Assembly (NCBI GenBank): GCA_024686085.1
Contig: JAIBDT010000008.1
Coordinates: 1 to 64,000 of the forward strand
Length of the DNA stretch: 64,000 bases
From: Loktanella sp.
Lineage (GTDB): Bacteria > Pseudomonadota > Alphaproteobacteria > Rhodobacterales > Rhodobacteraceae
Direction: 5' to 3'
This document shows, in pieces, positions 51,833 to 61,519 of this stretch. Positions within the stretch are counted from its first letter, which is position 1, and every line of letters starts with the position of its first letter. A model generated the notes under the pieces. It saw only the letters and a program-made list of their open reading frames with translations, searched no databases and had not been told where the DNA came from. The position numbers and the translations under genes were made by a program.

Positions 51833-52537
51833 ATGTCCAAGACCAAAAAGTCATTGTGTGCCGCTGATCTGCGCAATCGCATATTGTCGCAAGATATCGC
51901 ACCGGGATCGGATTTGGACGAAGCGCGCCTGTCCGAAGAATACGGGATTTCCCGCACGCCCTTGCGCGAGGTTTTGCAGCGTTTGGCGGGGGATGGTTTT
52001 GTCCGTCTGGAGGAAAACCGTGGTGCGAAGGTCGCCTCGATGGACCTGTCGGTGATGCGCGTGTTTTTCCAGACCGCCCCGCTGATCTATTGCTCGATTG
52101 CCCGCCAAGCCGCCGAGAACCGCACGGGTCCGCAGCTGGATCAGTTGAAGGATATTCAAGTGCAGTTTACCGCCGCCATTCGTGCGGGTGATACCGACCA
52201 CGTGGCCCTGCTGAACCATGCGTTTCATGAACAGATGGGCGAGATGGCGCAGAATCCGTATCTGCTGGTCAGTCTCAAGCGCATGTTGATCGACCACACC
52301 CGTTTTAGTCAGACGTTTTTCCGCCCGCAGACCCCTGCTGATAAGGACCGTATCGAAAAGGCGATTGCCCAGCATGATGCGATGATTTCAGCGATTGAAG
52401 CCCGCGAGACTGCTCTCGCGATTGATCTGACGTTGCAACACTGGGATCTGTCCCGCGACCAGATCGAAAAATATGTCCGCCCCGACCCCCTACCACTTGA
52501 TGTGATTTCAATGAAAGACCGCCGCAATGCAGTTTGA
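51833..52537 (+). CDS. GntR-family transcriptional regulator (FadR/FCD group)
   Basis: A 234-residue regulator from the ATG at 51833 (GGGAGG upstream). Winged-helix N terminus: DLRNRILSQDIAPGSDLDEARLSEEYGISRTPLREVLQRLAGDGFVRLEENRGAKVASMD; the C-terminal helical FCD domain (TAPLIYCSIARQAAENRT, LLNHAFHEQMGEMAQNPYLLV, AIAQHDAMISAIEARET) has the His/Asp pattern that binds metal or carboxylate ligands. It heads the DapA / ALDH / MttB / oxidase operon with an 11-bp overlap and probably binds the palindrome immediately upstream. Confidence 0.92.
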   Translation: MSKTKKSLCAADLRNRILSQDIAPGSDLDEARLSEEYGISRTPLREVLQRLAGDGFVRLEENRGAKVASMDLSVMRVFFQTAPLIYCSIARQAAENRTGPQLDQLKDIQVQFTAAIRAGDTDHVALLNHAFHEQMGEMAQNPYLLVSLKRMLIDHTRFSQTFFRPQTPADKDRIEKAIAQHDAMISAIEARETALAIDLTLQHWDLSRDQIEKYVRPDPLPLDVISMKDRRNAV

Positions 52538-53435
52538 AGGTATCTACACCCCGATCGTGACCCCCTATCACGACGATTTTTCCGTCAACGAAGAGGCATT
52601 GGCGTTGACGGTGGAACACCTGATTTCGTCGGGTGTGCATGGCATAATTGTTGCGGGGTCCACGGGTGAATATTACGCCCAGACCGCTGAGGAACGCCTT
52701 TGGATGATGGATCGCTGCGCGGAGTTGATCGCAGGTCGTGTCCCGATGATTGTCGGCACAGGCGCTATTCGCACCGAAGATAGTGTAATGTTTGCGCAGG
52801 CCGCCAAAAAGGCGGGCGCTGATGCCTTGCTGGTCGCCACCCCGCCATATGCTTACCCCACGGGTCGCGAGATTGCGCTGCATGCGCTGGCCGTGGACCG
52901 TGCGGCGAATTTGCCTGTAATGCTGTATAACTATCCGGGTCGTATGTCGGTAAATATGGACGAGGAGACGCTGGATCGTTTGGGCCGGTCTCCGAATTTC
53001 TGTGCGATCAAGGAAAGCAGCGGCGACATCAACCGTGTCCACATGCTGGCCCGTGATTATCCGCATATTGCCCTGTCGTGCGGCATGGATGATCAGGCGC
53101 TCGAGTTCTTTGCATGGGGTGCGCGGTCTTGGGTTTGTGCGGGGTCCAACTTTGCCCCCGAAGCGCATCTTGCGATGTATCAGGCCTGCGCGGTTGAGGG
53201 TGATTTCACCAAGGGCCGCGCGATTATGTCGGCAATGTTGCCGCTGATGAGCGTGCTGGAACAGGGTGGCAAGTTTGTGCAGTGCATCAAATACGGCCTG
53301 ACCCTGCGCGGCATTGATGCGGGTCCACCGCGCAAGCCGCTGCAACCGCTGAACAAGGATGACAAACGCCAGTTGGCCGAGGTCATTCGCACCATGAACA
53401 CCACCATTTCCAGCATCACCGGAGTCCAGCTATGA
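52527..53435 (+). CDS. DapA-family aldolase/lyase
   Basis: A 302-residue (alpha/beta)8 protein of the dihydrodipicolinate synthase superfamily. It has GSTGEYYAQT, the Schiff-base Lys in NFCAIKESSGDI and the Tyr in MLYNYPGRMS. Members include true DapA, N-acetylneuraminate lyase, and hydroxyproline-pathway deaminase. The real substrate is not clear; a catabolic role is inferred from the operon (aldehyde dehydrogenase next, MttB after). Its start overlaps the GntR gene by 11 bp and its end overlaps the aldehyde dehydrogenase gene by 4 bp. Confidence 0.85.
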   Translation: MQFEGIYTPIVTPYHDDFSVNEEALALTVEHLISSGVHGIIVAGSTGEYYAQTAEERLWMMDRCAELIAGRVPMIVGTGAIRTEDSVMFAQAAKKAGADALLVATPPYAYPTGREIALHALAVDRAANLPVMLYNYPGRMSVNMDEETLDRLGRSPNFCAIKESSGDINRVHMLARDYPHIALSCGMDDQALEFFAWGARSWVCAGSNFAPEAHLAMYQACAVEGDFTKGRAIMSAMLPLMSVLEQGGKFVQCIKYGLTLRGIDAGPPRKPLQPLNKDDKRQLAEVIRTMNTTISSITGVQL

Positions 53436-54910
53436 CCGATCTTTTGACCCACGCTGAATACCAAGCGATTGCAGCGGACCTCGAATTTCCGCGCACTGCG
53501 TTTATTGATGGCAAGTATCGCGCAGGCACGGGTGCCAAGTTTGCCACGACGAACCCTGCCACGGGTGAGGTTTTGGCGGAAATTTCGGGCTGTAGTGCCG
53601 ATGATGTGGATTTTGCGGTAGCGAAAGCCCGCGCCGCTTTTGACCAAGGTCATTGGTCCAAGATGCACCCGTCCGACCGTAAGGATGTGCTGATACGCTT
53701 GTGCAAATTGATGACGCGCAATCGACGTGAACTCGCCGTGATGGAGAGCCTTGATAGCGGTAAACCGATCATGGATTGCGAAACGATTGATGTGCCCGAG
53801 ACGATCCATTGCATCAAATGGCACGCCGAGGCTGTCGACAAGATTTACGACCAGACCAGTCCTACGGGTGACGACGCGATCTCGATGATTGTGCGCGAAC
53901 CGATTGGCGTGGTGGGCGCTGTGCTGCCGTGGAATTTCCCGCTGATGATGCTGGCGTGGAAGATCGGTCCCGCGCTGGCGGCTGGGTGTAGCGTGATTGT
54001 GAAACCTGCCGAGCAGACATCGCTGACCGCCCTGCGTGTCGCAGAGTTGGCACATGAGGCAGGCGTGCCGCGTGGCGTGTTTCAGGTATTGCCCGGCGAT
54101 GGTCCGACAGTGGGTGAACCGCTCGGCCGTCACATGGATGTGGATATGGTCAGCTTTACCGGATCGACGGAAACGGGACGTCGGTTCTTGCATTATGCCG
54201 CCGATAGTAACCTGAAAAAGATCGTGTTGGAATGTGGTGGCAAGAACCCTGCGGTGGTGTTTGATGATGCCGAGAACTTGGATCATGTCGCATCCCATGT
54301 TGTGAATGCGGCGTTTTGGAATGCCGGGCAGAATTGCTCTGCTGCGTCCAGATTGATTGTGCATAAAGCGGTGAAAGCCCCGTTGATGGAGAAGATCACC
54401 GCTCGTTTACGCGATTGGAAAACGGGTGATCCGTTGGACCCGAACACGCATATCGGCGCGCTGATTGATGCTGACCATTGCGCGAAAGTGCGCAGCTTTC
54501 TGGATAAGGCCGACAAGGGTGATGGCCCGTTTGTGTCCCCTGTGGTTTACGAGGTTAAAAAGGATGATCCCCGCGCGAGGGACGAGATTTTCGGCCCTGT
54601 GCTATGTGTGATTGAGGTCGCCAGCAATGACGAGGCGATTGAGGTTGCCAATCAGACCGTTTACGGGCTGGCTGCCTCGGTCTTTACGGCCAATACCCGT
54701 CAGGCGATCCGTGCGGCGCGCGATATTCGTGCGGGCACTGTCACGGTCAATTGCTATGGCGAGGGTGATATTGCGACACCTTTTGGCGGCTATAAGCAGT
54801 CAGGCTTTGGCGGTCGTGACAATGGCATTCATGCCCATGATCAATTCACCGAACTTAAGACAATCTGGATTGACCTGACTGATCCCACCGAGGGAGATAA
54901 CGTCGCATGA
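53432..54910 (+). CDS. NAD-dependent aldehyde dehydrogenase (PuuC-like)
   Basis: A 492-residue aldehyde dehydrogenase. The general base Glu is in LECGGKNPAVVF, the nucleophile Cys in GQNCSAASRL; MIVREPIGVVGAVLPWNFPLMMLAWKIGPALAAG and TVNCYGEGDIATPFGGYKQSGFGGRDNG follow the gamma-glutamyl-gamma-aminobutyraldehyde (PuuC) pattern. It would oxidise an amino-aldehyde. It is co-translated with the DapA-like gene (4-bp overlap) and the MttB gene (4-bp overlap). Confidence 0.92.
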   Translation: MTDLLTHAEYQAIAADLEFPRTAFIDGKYRAGTGAKFATTNPATGEVLAEISGCSADDVDFAVAKARAAFDQGHWSKMHPSDRKDVLIRLCKLMTRNRRELAVMESLDSGKPIMDCETIDVPETIHCIKWHAEAVDKIYDQTSPTGDDAISMIVREPIGVVGAVLPWNFPLMMLAWKIGPALAAGCSVIVKPAEQTSLTALRVAELAHEAGVPRGVFQVLPGDGPTVGEPLGRHMDVDMVSFTGSTETGRRFLHYAADSNLKKIVLECGGKNPAVVFDDAENLDHVASHVVNAAFWNAGQNCSAASRLIVHKAVKAPLMEKITARLRDWKTGDPLDPNTHIGALIDADHCAKVRSFLDKADKGDGPFVSPVVYEVKKDDPRARDEIFGPVLCVIEVASNDEAIEVANQTVYGLAASVFTANTRQAIRAARDIRAGTVTVNCYGEGDIATPFGGYKQSGFGGRDNGIHAHDQFTELKTIWIDLTDPTEGDNVA

Positions 54911-56457
54911 GCGTTGATGCAGTTGGCACGGTCCGTCGTGGCCGTGGCGCGCGCACAGCGTTAAGGCAGACCCGCGACATCAAGATGCTGCCGTCGCTAA
55001 AACGTGGCATTCCGCTGACCGAACCGATGTCAGCCGAGCGTATTGCGCAGATTGATAGCGCGTCGATGGACATTCTCGAACAGGTCGGCGTGGTGTTTCG
55101 CGATCCGATTGCGCTTGAGGACTGGAAACGTGCTGGCGCAGATGTGCGCGGCGAGACTGTGTTTCTGGACCGCGAACTGGTCCGCGGCTTGATCAAGTCG
55201 ATCCCGTCGTCGTTTACCTATCACGCGAGAAACCCCGCCAATAATCTGCCGTTTGGCAAGGATCATTCGATTTTCGTGCCAATGACAGGTGCGCCGTTTT
55301 TGCGCGATCTGGATGATGTGCGCCGCAATCCCACGTTAGAGGATTTGGCGAATTTTCATAAGCTAAGTCATATGCTGCCTGCGATGCATTCAAGCGCGCA
55401 TCATATTGTCGAACCCTATGACCATCCGATCAGCCAGCGCCATTTGCGTATTACCTATTCGTCGATGAAACATTCCGACAAGACGTTCATGGGTATGACG
55501 ACCAGCCCGAAGAATGCCGAGGATGTGCTGGAGATGGCGGCCATTTTGTTTGGCAAAGACTTTATGATGACCCACCCCGTTGTGACGGGCAATTGTAACG
55601 GCAATTCGCCGCTCGTCTGGGACGAGACGATGCTGGGCGCGATGCGTGCCTTTGCCCGCTATAACCAGCCTGTGCTGTGCTCGCCGTTTGTCTTGGGTGG
55701 GGCCAATACCCCTGCCAGTGTTGCCCCGACGGTTGCGCAGTTGAACGCCGAGGCGCTGAGTGCGCTGGCCTATACGCAGGTCGTCAACAAGGGCACCCCT
55801 GCGATTTACGGGCATTATCTGGCGACCGTTTCGATGAAGTCGGGTGCGCCGATGGCAGGCACCCCCGAGATCAGTTTGATGAACATGATGATCGGCCAGA
55901 TGGCCCGATTTTATGACATTCCTTGGCGCACGTCCAATACCCTTGGCGGGTCCAAGACGTTTGATGCCCAAGCGGGCTATGAAAGTGCCAGCACGATGAT
56001 GGCTGTGCTGATGTCGGGCGCGAATTACATCTGGCATTCGGCGGGTTGGAACGAGGCGGGCATGCATTGCTCGATGGCCAAGTTTGTTGTTGATGCCGAG
56101 CAATGCGCGATGGGGTACCGCATGGCGCAGGGCGTCAACTGGGACGACTTTGACGCGGCCATGCAGGCGGTGCGCGATGTCGGCCCCGGTGGGCATTATC
56201 TGGGGCATCCGCATACGCTAGAGAATTTCCAGCGCGCGTTTTTCATGCCTGACATGTTCGACAACAACTCGATTGAACAGTGGCAAGCCGAAGGGTCTGT
56301 CGAGATCACCGAGCGCGCGTTGCAGCGGGTCCGTGCCATGCTTGGCGAGTATGAAGAACCGAAACTGGACGCGGGCATTAACGATGAATTGCTGGACTAT
56401 ATCGCGCGTCGCGAGCGCGAGATCCCCGCAGCAGATGCATTGAATCAGGATTACTAA
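54907..56457 (+). CDS. trimethylamine methyltransferase (MttB) family protein, non-pyrrolysine
   Basis: A 516-residue MttB-superfamily protein without any in-frame amber codon, so it is a non-pyrrolysine homologue. Typical regions are QVGVVFRDPIALEDWKRAGADV, GAPFLRDLDDVRRNPTLEDLANFHKL, NGNSPLVWDETMLGAMRAFARYNQPV, and SGANYIWHSAGWNEAGMHCSMAKFVVDAEQ. Known non-pyrrolysine relatives demethylate glycine betaine, proline betaine, carnitine or gamma-butyrobetaine to a corrinoid protein. No corrinoid protein gene is next to it. The substrate here is unknown; the aldehyde dehydrogenase, lyase and oxidase around it suggest an N-methylated amine. Confidence 0.9.
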   Translation: MSVDAVGTVRRGRGARTALRQTRDIKMLPSLKRGIPLTEPMSAERIAQIDSASMDILEQVGVVFRDPIALEDWKRAGADVRGETVFLDRELVRGLIKSIPSSFTYHARNPANNLPFGKDHSIFVPMTGAPFLRDLDDVRRNPTLEDLANFHKLSHMLPAMHSSAHHIVEPYDHPISQRHLRITYSSMKHSDKTFMGMTTSPKNAEDVLEMAAILFGKDFMMTHPVVTGNCNGNSPLVWDETMLGAMRAFARYNQPVLCSPFVLGGANTPASVAPTVAQLNAEALSALAYTQVVNKGTPAIYGHYLATVSMKSGAPMAGTPEISLMNMMIGQMARFYDIPWRTSNTLGGSKTFDAQAGYESASTMMAVLMSGANYIWHSAGWNEAGMHCSMAKFVVDAEQCAMGYRMAQGVNWDDFDAAMQAVRDVGPGGHYLGHPHTLENFQRAFFMPDMFDNNSIEQWQAEGSVEITERALQRVRAMLGEYEEPKLDAGINDELLDYIARREREIPAADALNQDY

Positions 56458-57797
56458 TGGCGCCGATTACTGTCTCTCAATTACCTGTTGATCCAGGCCC
56501 TGCGGCATGGAACTGTATTTTGCCTGAGCCTGCGGCCGCACAGGTTGTCAGTGGTGATCTGACCGCCGATTGGATCGTGATTGGTGCAGGCTATGCGGGC
56601 TTGGCGGCGGCGCGTCGTCTGACCCAGCTATGTCCGTCGGACCGCGTGGTGGTGCTAGAGGCCTGCCGCGTGGCGGACGGGCCTGCGGGCCGCAACTCTG
56701 GCTTTATGATTGATTTGCCGCATGATCTGGCCTCGGACGATTACGGCGGAGACTTGGCCCATGATACTGCGTTGACGGTGGATAATCGTGCTGCGATTGA
56801 TTTTGCCGCAAGCATGGCGGCGGACTATGGGCTGGGCGCAGAGGCCTTTGTGCGCAGTGGCAAGATCAACGGTGCCGCGACTGATAAGGGTATGCGCCAC
56901 AATGCCGAGTATGCGCAGCATTTGGCGCACATGGGCGAGCCGTCCGAGATGCTGGATGCCGCCCAGATGCGCGACATGACGGGCATTGATTACTACAAAG
57001 GCGGGCTGTTTACCGCTGGCACGGCGATCATCCAGCCAGCCGCGTTTGTGCGCGGGGTTGCCCGTGGCCTGACCCAAGATGGCGTGCAGGTTTTCGAGAA
57101 CAGCCCTGTGACCCAGCTGGACCGTACCGGCAATTGGCGTGCCACGACGCCACAGGGGTCGGTGACCGCGCCCAAGGTGATTTTGGCCGTGAACGGGCAT
57201 TTAAACAGCTTTGGCTTTCTTAAGGGCCAGTTGATGCATGTGTTTACCTATGCGTCGATGACCCGTCCACTGACGGCGTCTGAGATGGATGCATTGGGTG
57301 GTGCGCCGATTTGGGGGCTGACGCCTGCGGACCCGATGGGCACAACTGTGCGCCGTATTATGACCGCTGATGGCTACCGTTTGGTAGTGCGCAACCGCTT
57401 TACGTTTGATCCCACGATGCAGGTGGATCAGGCGCGGATTGCCGACGTGGCCAAGGATCATGACAGGTCGTTTGCCGCCCGCTTCCCGATGCTGCCCGAT
57501 GTGACGATGCAGTATCGCTGGGGTGGCAGGCTATGTCTGAGCCGCAATAACGTCAGCGTGGTGCGTCCCTTGGACGAGGGGTTGTTCTCGGCGTGCTGTC
57601 AGAACGGATTGGGCACGACGCGCGGGACGTTGTCGGGCATGTTGGCTGCTGAATTGGCAACAGGGACGATGTCGGACAGGTTGATCCGCGCGATGGCGGC
57701 CCCCGAACCGCGCCGCCTGCCACCGCGCCCGATTGCGCAGCTGGGTGCCAAGATGGTCCTGAAATGGCAAGAACGTCAGGCGGGTCTAGAGCTTTAG
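56457..57797 (+). CDS. FAD-dependent amine oxidase (PuuB/DAO-like)
   Basis: A 446-residue flavoprotein with N-terminal WIVIGAGYAGLAAARRLTQL, VVLEACRVADGPAGRNSGFMID and a C-terminal FAD part (GLFSACCQNGLGTTRGTLSGMLAAELA). The RNSGFMID segment and overall layout resemble gamma-glutamylputrescine oxidase and related DAO enzymes that oxidise secondary or N-methyl amines. It starts at the MttB stop (1-bp overlap) and ends in a 4-bp convergent overlap with the membrane protein gene. Expected to release aldehyde or formaldehyde. Confidence 0.88.
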   Translation: MAPITVSQLPVDPGPAAWNCILPEPAAAQVVSGDLTADWIVIGAGYAGLAAARRLTQLCPSDRVVVLEACRVADGPAGRNSGFMIDLPHDLASDDYGGDLAHDTALTVDNRAAIDFAASMAADYGLGAEAFVRSGKINGAATDKGMRHNAEYAQHLAHMGEPSEMLDAAQMRDMTGIDYYKGGLFTAGTAIIQPAAFVRGVARGLTQDGVQVFENSPVTQLDRTGNWRATTPQGSVTAPKVILAVNGHLNSFGFLKGQLMHVFTYASMTRPLTASEMDALGGAPIWGLTPADPMGTTVRRIMTADGYRLVVRNRFTFDPTMQVDQARIADVAKDHDRSFAARFPMLPDVTMQYRWGGRLCLSRNNVSVVRPLDEGLFSACCQNGLGTTRGTLSGMLAAELATGTMSDRLIRAMAAPEPRRLPPRPIAQLGAKMVLKWQERQAGLEL

Positions 57798-58810
57798 CGT
57801 TTAAACAGCCGTGCAGCGATCGGTGCGCCCAAGATGACAACAACGATCCGCAAGACGTGGTGTGCGATCACGAAGGCCATGTCGGCCCCGACGATCAGCG
57901 CCAGAATGGTCATTTCTGCCTGCCCCCCCGGTGTAAAGGCAAGCAGGGTTTCCAGCGGTGGCGCGAGATCGGCCAGATGGATGATCTCGGCGAAGATGAT
58001 GGTCAGCACGATCAGGATCCCGCAGAACCCAAGCGCGGCCACGACGTCGCGCTGCACCTCGTGCAGGGTGACGCCTGCGTATTTGGTCCCCACGGTCATG
58101 CCGATAAAGAACTGCGCCATCCAGATCGCCTCTGCTGGGGGCCTATGTTGCAGGATGCCAAGTAGCGCCAAGATGGCCGCCAAGATCATCGGCCCTAGGA
58201 TGGATGCGCCGAACATGCCGACCGCCTTGGCCGCTTGCCAACCGACGATCCCGCTGACGGCCATGATCAGCAATTGCGACGGCGCGATGGTGCTGGCGGG
58301 TGCACCCGGTGCATTGGACAGGTCCGCCCCCCAGTAGCCCTGCAAGATGAACGGCAGCGCCACAACGACGACCATAACCCGTGTCGCGTGGATCAGGGAC
58401 AGGGCGCGCACGTCGCCGCCTGCTTCTTCGCCAAAGGCCAGCATGTCTTGCAAACCGCCGGGCATGGCCGAGTAATAGCTGGTCGCAAAGTCGAACCCCC
58501 AGATCCGTTGGAAATAGGGCACGCCGATGGCCCCGACGCAGAGGATCATCACAGGGATCATCAAAAGCGTGGGCCACATCGCGGCCATGGAAATCAGCAA
58601 GGCGGTGGTGAAGGTCGCCCCGACAGCGACCCCCAATATGGTCCGCATGACGTGGTTGACCGTTTTGTTTCCCGCCATGGGCACGCCCGCCATTGCTGCG
58701 ATCAGGCAGGCAAAGATCGGTCCCAGCAGCCACGGCAACGGCACACCAAGCAACAAGAAGGCCGCGACCCCGATCCCTGCGATAACGTACGTGACTGCGA
58801 GGGTGATCAT
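57794..58810 (-). CDS. AbrB-family (putative ammonia monooxygenase) membrane protein
   Basis: A 338-residue multi-pass protein of Pfam AbrB (PF05145), a family labelled putative ammonia monooxygenase but now seen as a transporter-like or regulator-linked membrane protein. Segments include YVIAGIGVAAFLLLGVPLPWLLGPIFACLIAAMAG, the family loop YYSAMPGGLQDMLAFGEEAGGD, and in the second half FFIGMTVGTKYAGVTLHEVQRDVVAAL and LAFTPGGQAEMTILAL. The two PGG motifs mark the inverted halves. Convergent with the MttB operon. Function not settled. Confidence 0.85.
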   Translation of the reverse strand: MITLAVTYVIAGIGVAAFLLLGVPLPWLLGPIFACLIAAMAGVPMAGNKTVNHVMRTILGVAVGATFTTALLISMAAMWPTLLMIPVMILCVGAIGVPYFQRIWGFDFATSYYSAMPGGLQDMLAFGEEAGGDVRALSLIHATRVMVVVVALPFILQGYWGADLSNAPGAPASTIAPSQLLIMAVSGIVGWQAAKAVGMFGASILGPMILAAILALLGILQHRPPAEAIWMAQFFIGMTVGTKYAGVTLHEVQRDVVAALGFCGILIVLTIIFAEIIHLADLAPPLETLLAFTPGGQAEMTILALIVGADMAFVIAHHVLRIVVVILGAPIAARLFKR

Positions 58811-58947
58811 GGGCGGATTATGCCAATCTTATTGTTTAAATGCGGTCGATTCTGTCCCAAAGGGCGTCCGAAAACCTAGCCCCCTTATCAACCCAAACCG
58901 CGAATCCAGTCAAAGCCTAATCGTGATCGCCGAGATTCCCGACAAAT

Positions 58948-58961
58948 TTGATCTGCATCAA
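58948..58961. promoter_or_regulatory. FNR/NNR-type box upstream of pseudoazurin
   Basis: TTGATCTGCATCAA is a perfect TTGAT-N4-ATCAA palindrome, 91 bp before the pseudoazurin start. In denitrifying alphaproteobacteria such sites bind FNR or NNR/DnrD. It would place the operon under low oxygen and nitric oxide control. Confidence 0.7.
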
Positions 58962-59052
58962 GAAAGTTGGGCTGTTTTTGTTGTGCCTGCGCAAAGAGCG
59001 GGCTGTTTGAGGGGGTTAAAACAGGGGCAATCGAACACGAAAGGAAAACAAA

Positions 59053-59484
59053 ATGTTTCGAATGATTGCCTCTGGTCTTGCACTGAGCGTCGCCCTGACT
59101 GGCGCTGCTGTTGCTGAAGATTTCGAAGTGAAGATGTTGAACCGCGGTGAAGCCGGATCGATGATTTTTGAACCTGCGTTCCTGCAGATCGCGGCGGGCG
59201 ACACCGTTAAATTCGTCGCCGAAGATCGTGGTCACAATGCGGAAGCCATCCCCGAGATGATGCCCGAAGGTGCAGAAGCTTTTGAAGGCAAGATCAACGA
59301 AGAGATCGCAGTAACCTTCGATGTGGACGGTCTGTATGGCGTCCGCTGCAAGCCGCACTATGCCATGGGCATGGTGATGACCATTGCTGTGGGTGACGCG
59401 GTGCAGATGCCTGACGACTACCTTGAAGGCCGCATCCCAAGAGGTGCCAAGAAACGCTTTGAAGAACAGCTTTCCAATCTTTGA
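59053..59484 (+). CDS. pseudoazurin
   Basis: A 143-residue periplasmic blue copper protein with signal peptide ([18 protein letters not shown]). Type 1 copper ligands are visible: His in DRGHNAEAI and Cys, His and Met in [13 protein letters not shown]. It carries electrons to nitrite reductase. AAAGGAAAACAAA precedes the ATG. nirK begins 56 bp after it, so the two are likely co-transcribed from the FNR/NNR-controlled promoter. Confidence 0.95.
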   Translation: MFRMIASGLALSVALTGAAVAEDFEVKMLNRGEAGSMIFEPAFLQIAAGDTVKFVAEDRGHNAEAIPEMMPEGAEAFEGKINEEIAVTFDVDGLYGVRCKPHYAMGMVMTIAVGDAVQMPDDYLEGRIPRGAKKRFEEQLSNL

Positions 59485-59540
59485 CTTTACCAGCGCGGGC
59501 CGCATGTGCCTGCGCGCCCCTTGCCGAACAGGAGACGAAA

Positions 59541-60755
59541 ATGACTAAGATTTATAACCCCGGCTTATTGCCAACCAGCCGTCGCAACGTTTTGCGTGGC
59601 TCTGTGCTTGCGGGTGCTGCTGCAATGACAGGTGGCACTGCTTTTGCCGCCCAGCGCCGTGCCCCATTGCCAAAGACACACGCCCCAATGGCGTATTTTA
59701 CACAAGCGGCTGATCAGCAGACTGCGGCCGAATCCGCCCCTGCGGATCTGACTGGTTTCACCCGCGTGAAGCAGGAATTGGTCGCCCCACCCTTTGCCCC
59801 TGCCCACGAGCAGGTTGCCACGGGCGGCCCGAAGATCATCGAGATCACAATGGAAACCACCGAAGTTCTGATGGTGATTGACGAGGACACGGGCGCCGAA
59901 GTTTGGGCGCTGACCTATAACGGCTCTGTCCCGGGTCCGCTGATCATTTGCCACGAAGGCGATATGGTCGAGCTGACATTGCGCAACCCGTCCGAAAGCC
60001 AGATGGAGCATAACATCGACTTTCACGCCTCTACAGGTGCGCTGGGCGGCGGTGGTTTGACCCACGTTTATCCGGGTGAAGAAACCGTGCTGCGCTGGAA
60101 AGCGACTAAAGCAGGTTGCTTCACCTATCACTGCGCCCCCGGTGGTGCGATGATCCCGTATCACGTCACACACGGCATGAACGGTGCGGTAATGGTGCTG
60201 CCACGTGACGGTCTGAAAGACGCCGAAGGTAATGCCCTGACCTATGACAGCATCGCCTATATCGGTGAGCAGGATTACTATCTGCCGAAAGACGAAAACG
60301 GCGATTACAAGACGTATGAAGTTGCAGGCGAAGACTATGCCGACAGCCTAGATGCGATGCGCACGCTGATCCCGACACATAGTGTGTTCAACGGCGCAGT
60401 TGGTGCCTTGACTGGCGACGGTGCCTTGCGTGCCAAAGTTGGCGAGACCGTCTTGATGATCCACAACCAAGCGAACCGCGACAGCCGTCCGCACTTGATC
60501 GGTGGTCACGGCAACTATGTCTGGGAAACCTCGTTCACCACCCCACCGCTGAAAGACGTCGAGACATGGTTTGTGCGTGGCGGCACGGCGATGGCGTCAA
60601 TGTACACGTTCGAGCAGCCAGGTGTTTACGCCTATGTGAACCACAACCTGATTGAGGCCACCTTGCTGGGTGCCGCTGCGCACTTTGTGGCTGAGGGCGA
60701 ATGGGACAACAACCTGATGGAACAGGTCGTAGCCCCGCGCGCGTTTGAAGCTTAA
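59541..60755 (+). CDS. nirK: copper-containing nitrite reductase
   Basis: NirK, 404 residues from the ATG at 59541 (GGAGACGAAA upstream), reducing nitrite to nitric oxide in the periplasm. Tat-type leader [24 protein letters not shown]. Copper ligands: type 1 His in MEHNIDFHA, Cys and His in [23 protein letters not shown] with Met; type 2 His in NIDFHA, in YHC, and in the C-terminal [17 protein letters not shown]. All ligands are present, so it looks functional. Partner genes in the operon are pseudoazurin and nirV. Nitric oxide and nitrous oxide reductase genes are not in the window. Confidence 0.97.
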   Translation: MTKIYNPGLLPTSRRNVLRGSVLAGAAAMTGGTAFAAQRRAPLPKTHAPMAYFTQAADQQTAAESAPADLTGFTRVKQELVAPPFAPAHEQVATGGPKIIEITMETTEVLMVIDEDTGAEVWALTYNGSVPGPLIICHEGDMVELTLRNPSESQMEHNIDFHASTGALGGGGLTHVYPGEETVLRWKATKAGCFTYHCAPGGAMIPYHVTHGMNGAVMVLPRDGLKDAEGNALTYDSIAYIGEQDYYLPKDENGDYKTYEVAGEDYADSLDAMRTLIPTHSVFNGAVGALTGDGALRAKVGETVLMIHNQANRDSRPHLIGGHGNYVWETSFTTPPLKDVETWFVRGGTAMASMYTFEQPGVYAYVNHNLIEATLLGAAAHFVAEGEWDNNLMEQVVAPRAFEA

Positions 60756-60769
60756 CCGGAGCACTGATA

Positions 60770-61519
60770 ATGAAAACCACGGCTGCCAAGACATCCCCTT
60801 TCCTCCTTAGTGCGGTGATGGGTTTGGCAGTGGTGGCGCTGGTCGGGGCCGCGCTAATGTTGCGCGGCCCCGATCCCATTGACGCCCCGCAGATGGCCGA
60901 AAGCCCTGGGGTGATGCCTGATGGTGCTGCGCTGTTTGTGCAGAAATACGAGGTCACGGTGGCCGAATGGAATGCCTGTCATGCCGCAGGTCGGTGCGAG
61001 CTGGCACTGCGTGTCGCTGCAAACCGCGATGCGGCAACGATGCCTGCGACGGGCCTGTCCTACATTGATGTTATAGAATATCTGGCGTGGATCAAAGACG
61101 CGACCCGCCATGATTTCCGCCTGCCCACATTGGCCGAATGGGAATTTATGGCCGCCCCCGTTATGCCCAAGACCCCCGATCCTTTCTTTACCGATCCATC
61201 GCTTTCATGGGCCTCTGCGTATTTGTTAGAGCCGCAAACCAAACGCGTGTTGCGCCCCCAAGGTGCCTTTGACACCACCCCCGAGGGCATTGTGGATCTC
61301 AATGGCAGCGTCTGGGAGTGGACGGCGGAATGCTATGCTGGTGCCAGTGGTATCGACATTGATCCTGCCCGTTGCCCCGCCTTTTTCGTCGGTGGTGAAC
61401 ATGTTGCCGCGATCCCGTTTTTGGTGCGCGATCCTGCCCGTGGCGGCTGCGCTGTCGGGACCCCGCCTGCGCATTTGGGTCTGCGGCTGGTGTCTGACAG
61501 ATCGTGGCGCATAGGCTAG
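60770..61519 (+). CDS. nirV: NirV-like formylglycine-sulfatase-domain protein
   Basis: A 249-residue protein with one N-terminal membrane helix (FLLSAVMGLAVVALVGAALML) and a SUMF1/FGE-sulfatase domain: YEVTVAEWNACHAAGRC, FRLPTLAEWEFMAA, LNGSVWEWTAECY, and a C-terminal HLGLRLVSDR. NirV is regularly found after nirK but its role is not established. GGAG lies upstream of the start. 14 bp after nirK. The formylglycine-generating cysteine pair of true FGE is not clearly kept, so enzyme activity is doubtful. Confidence 0.88.
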   Translation: MKTTAAKTSPFLLSAVMGLAVVALVGAALMLRGPDPIDAPQMAESPGVMPDGAALFVQKYEVTVAEWNACHAAGRCELALRVAANRDAATMPATGLSYIDVIEYLAWIKDATRHDFRLPTLAEWEFMAAPVMPKTPDPFFTDPSLSWASAYLLEPQTKRVLRPQGAFDTTPEGIVDLNGSVWEWTAECYAGASGIDIDPARCPAFFVGGEHVAAIPFLVRDPARGGCAVGTPPAHLGLRLVSDRSWRIG

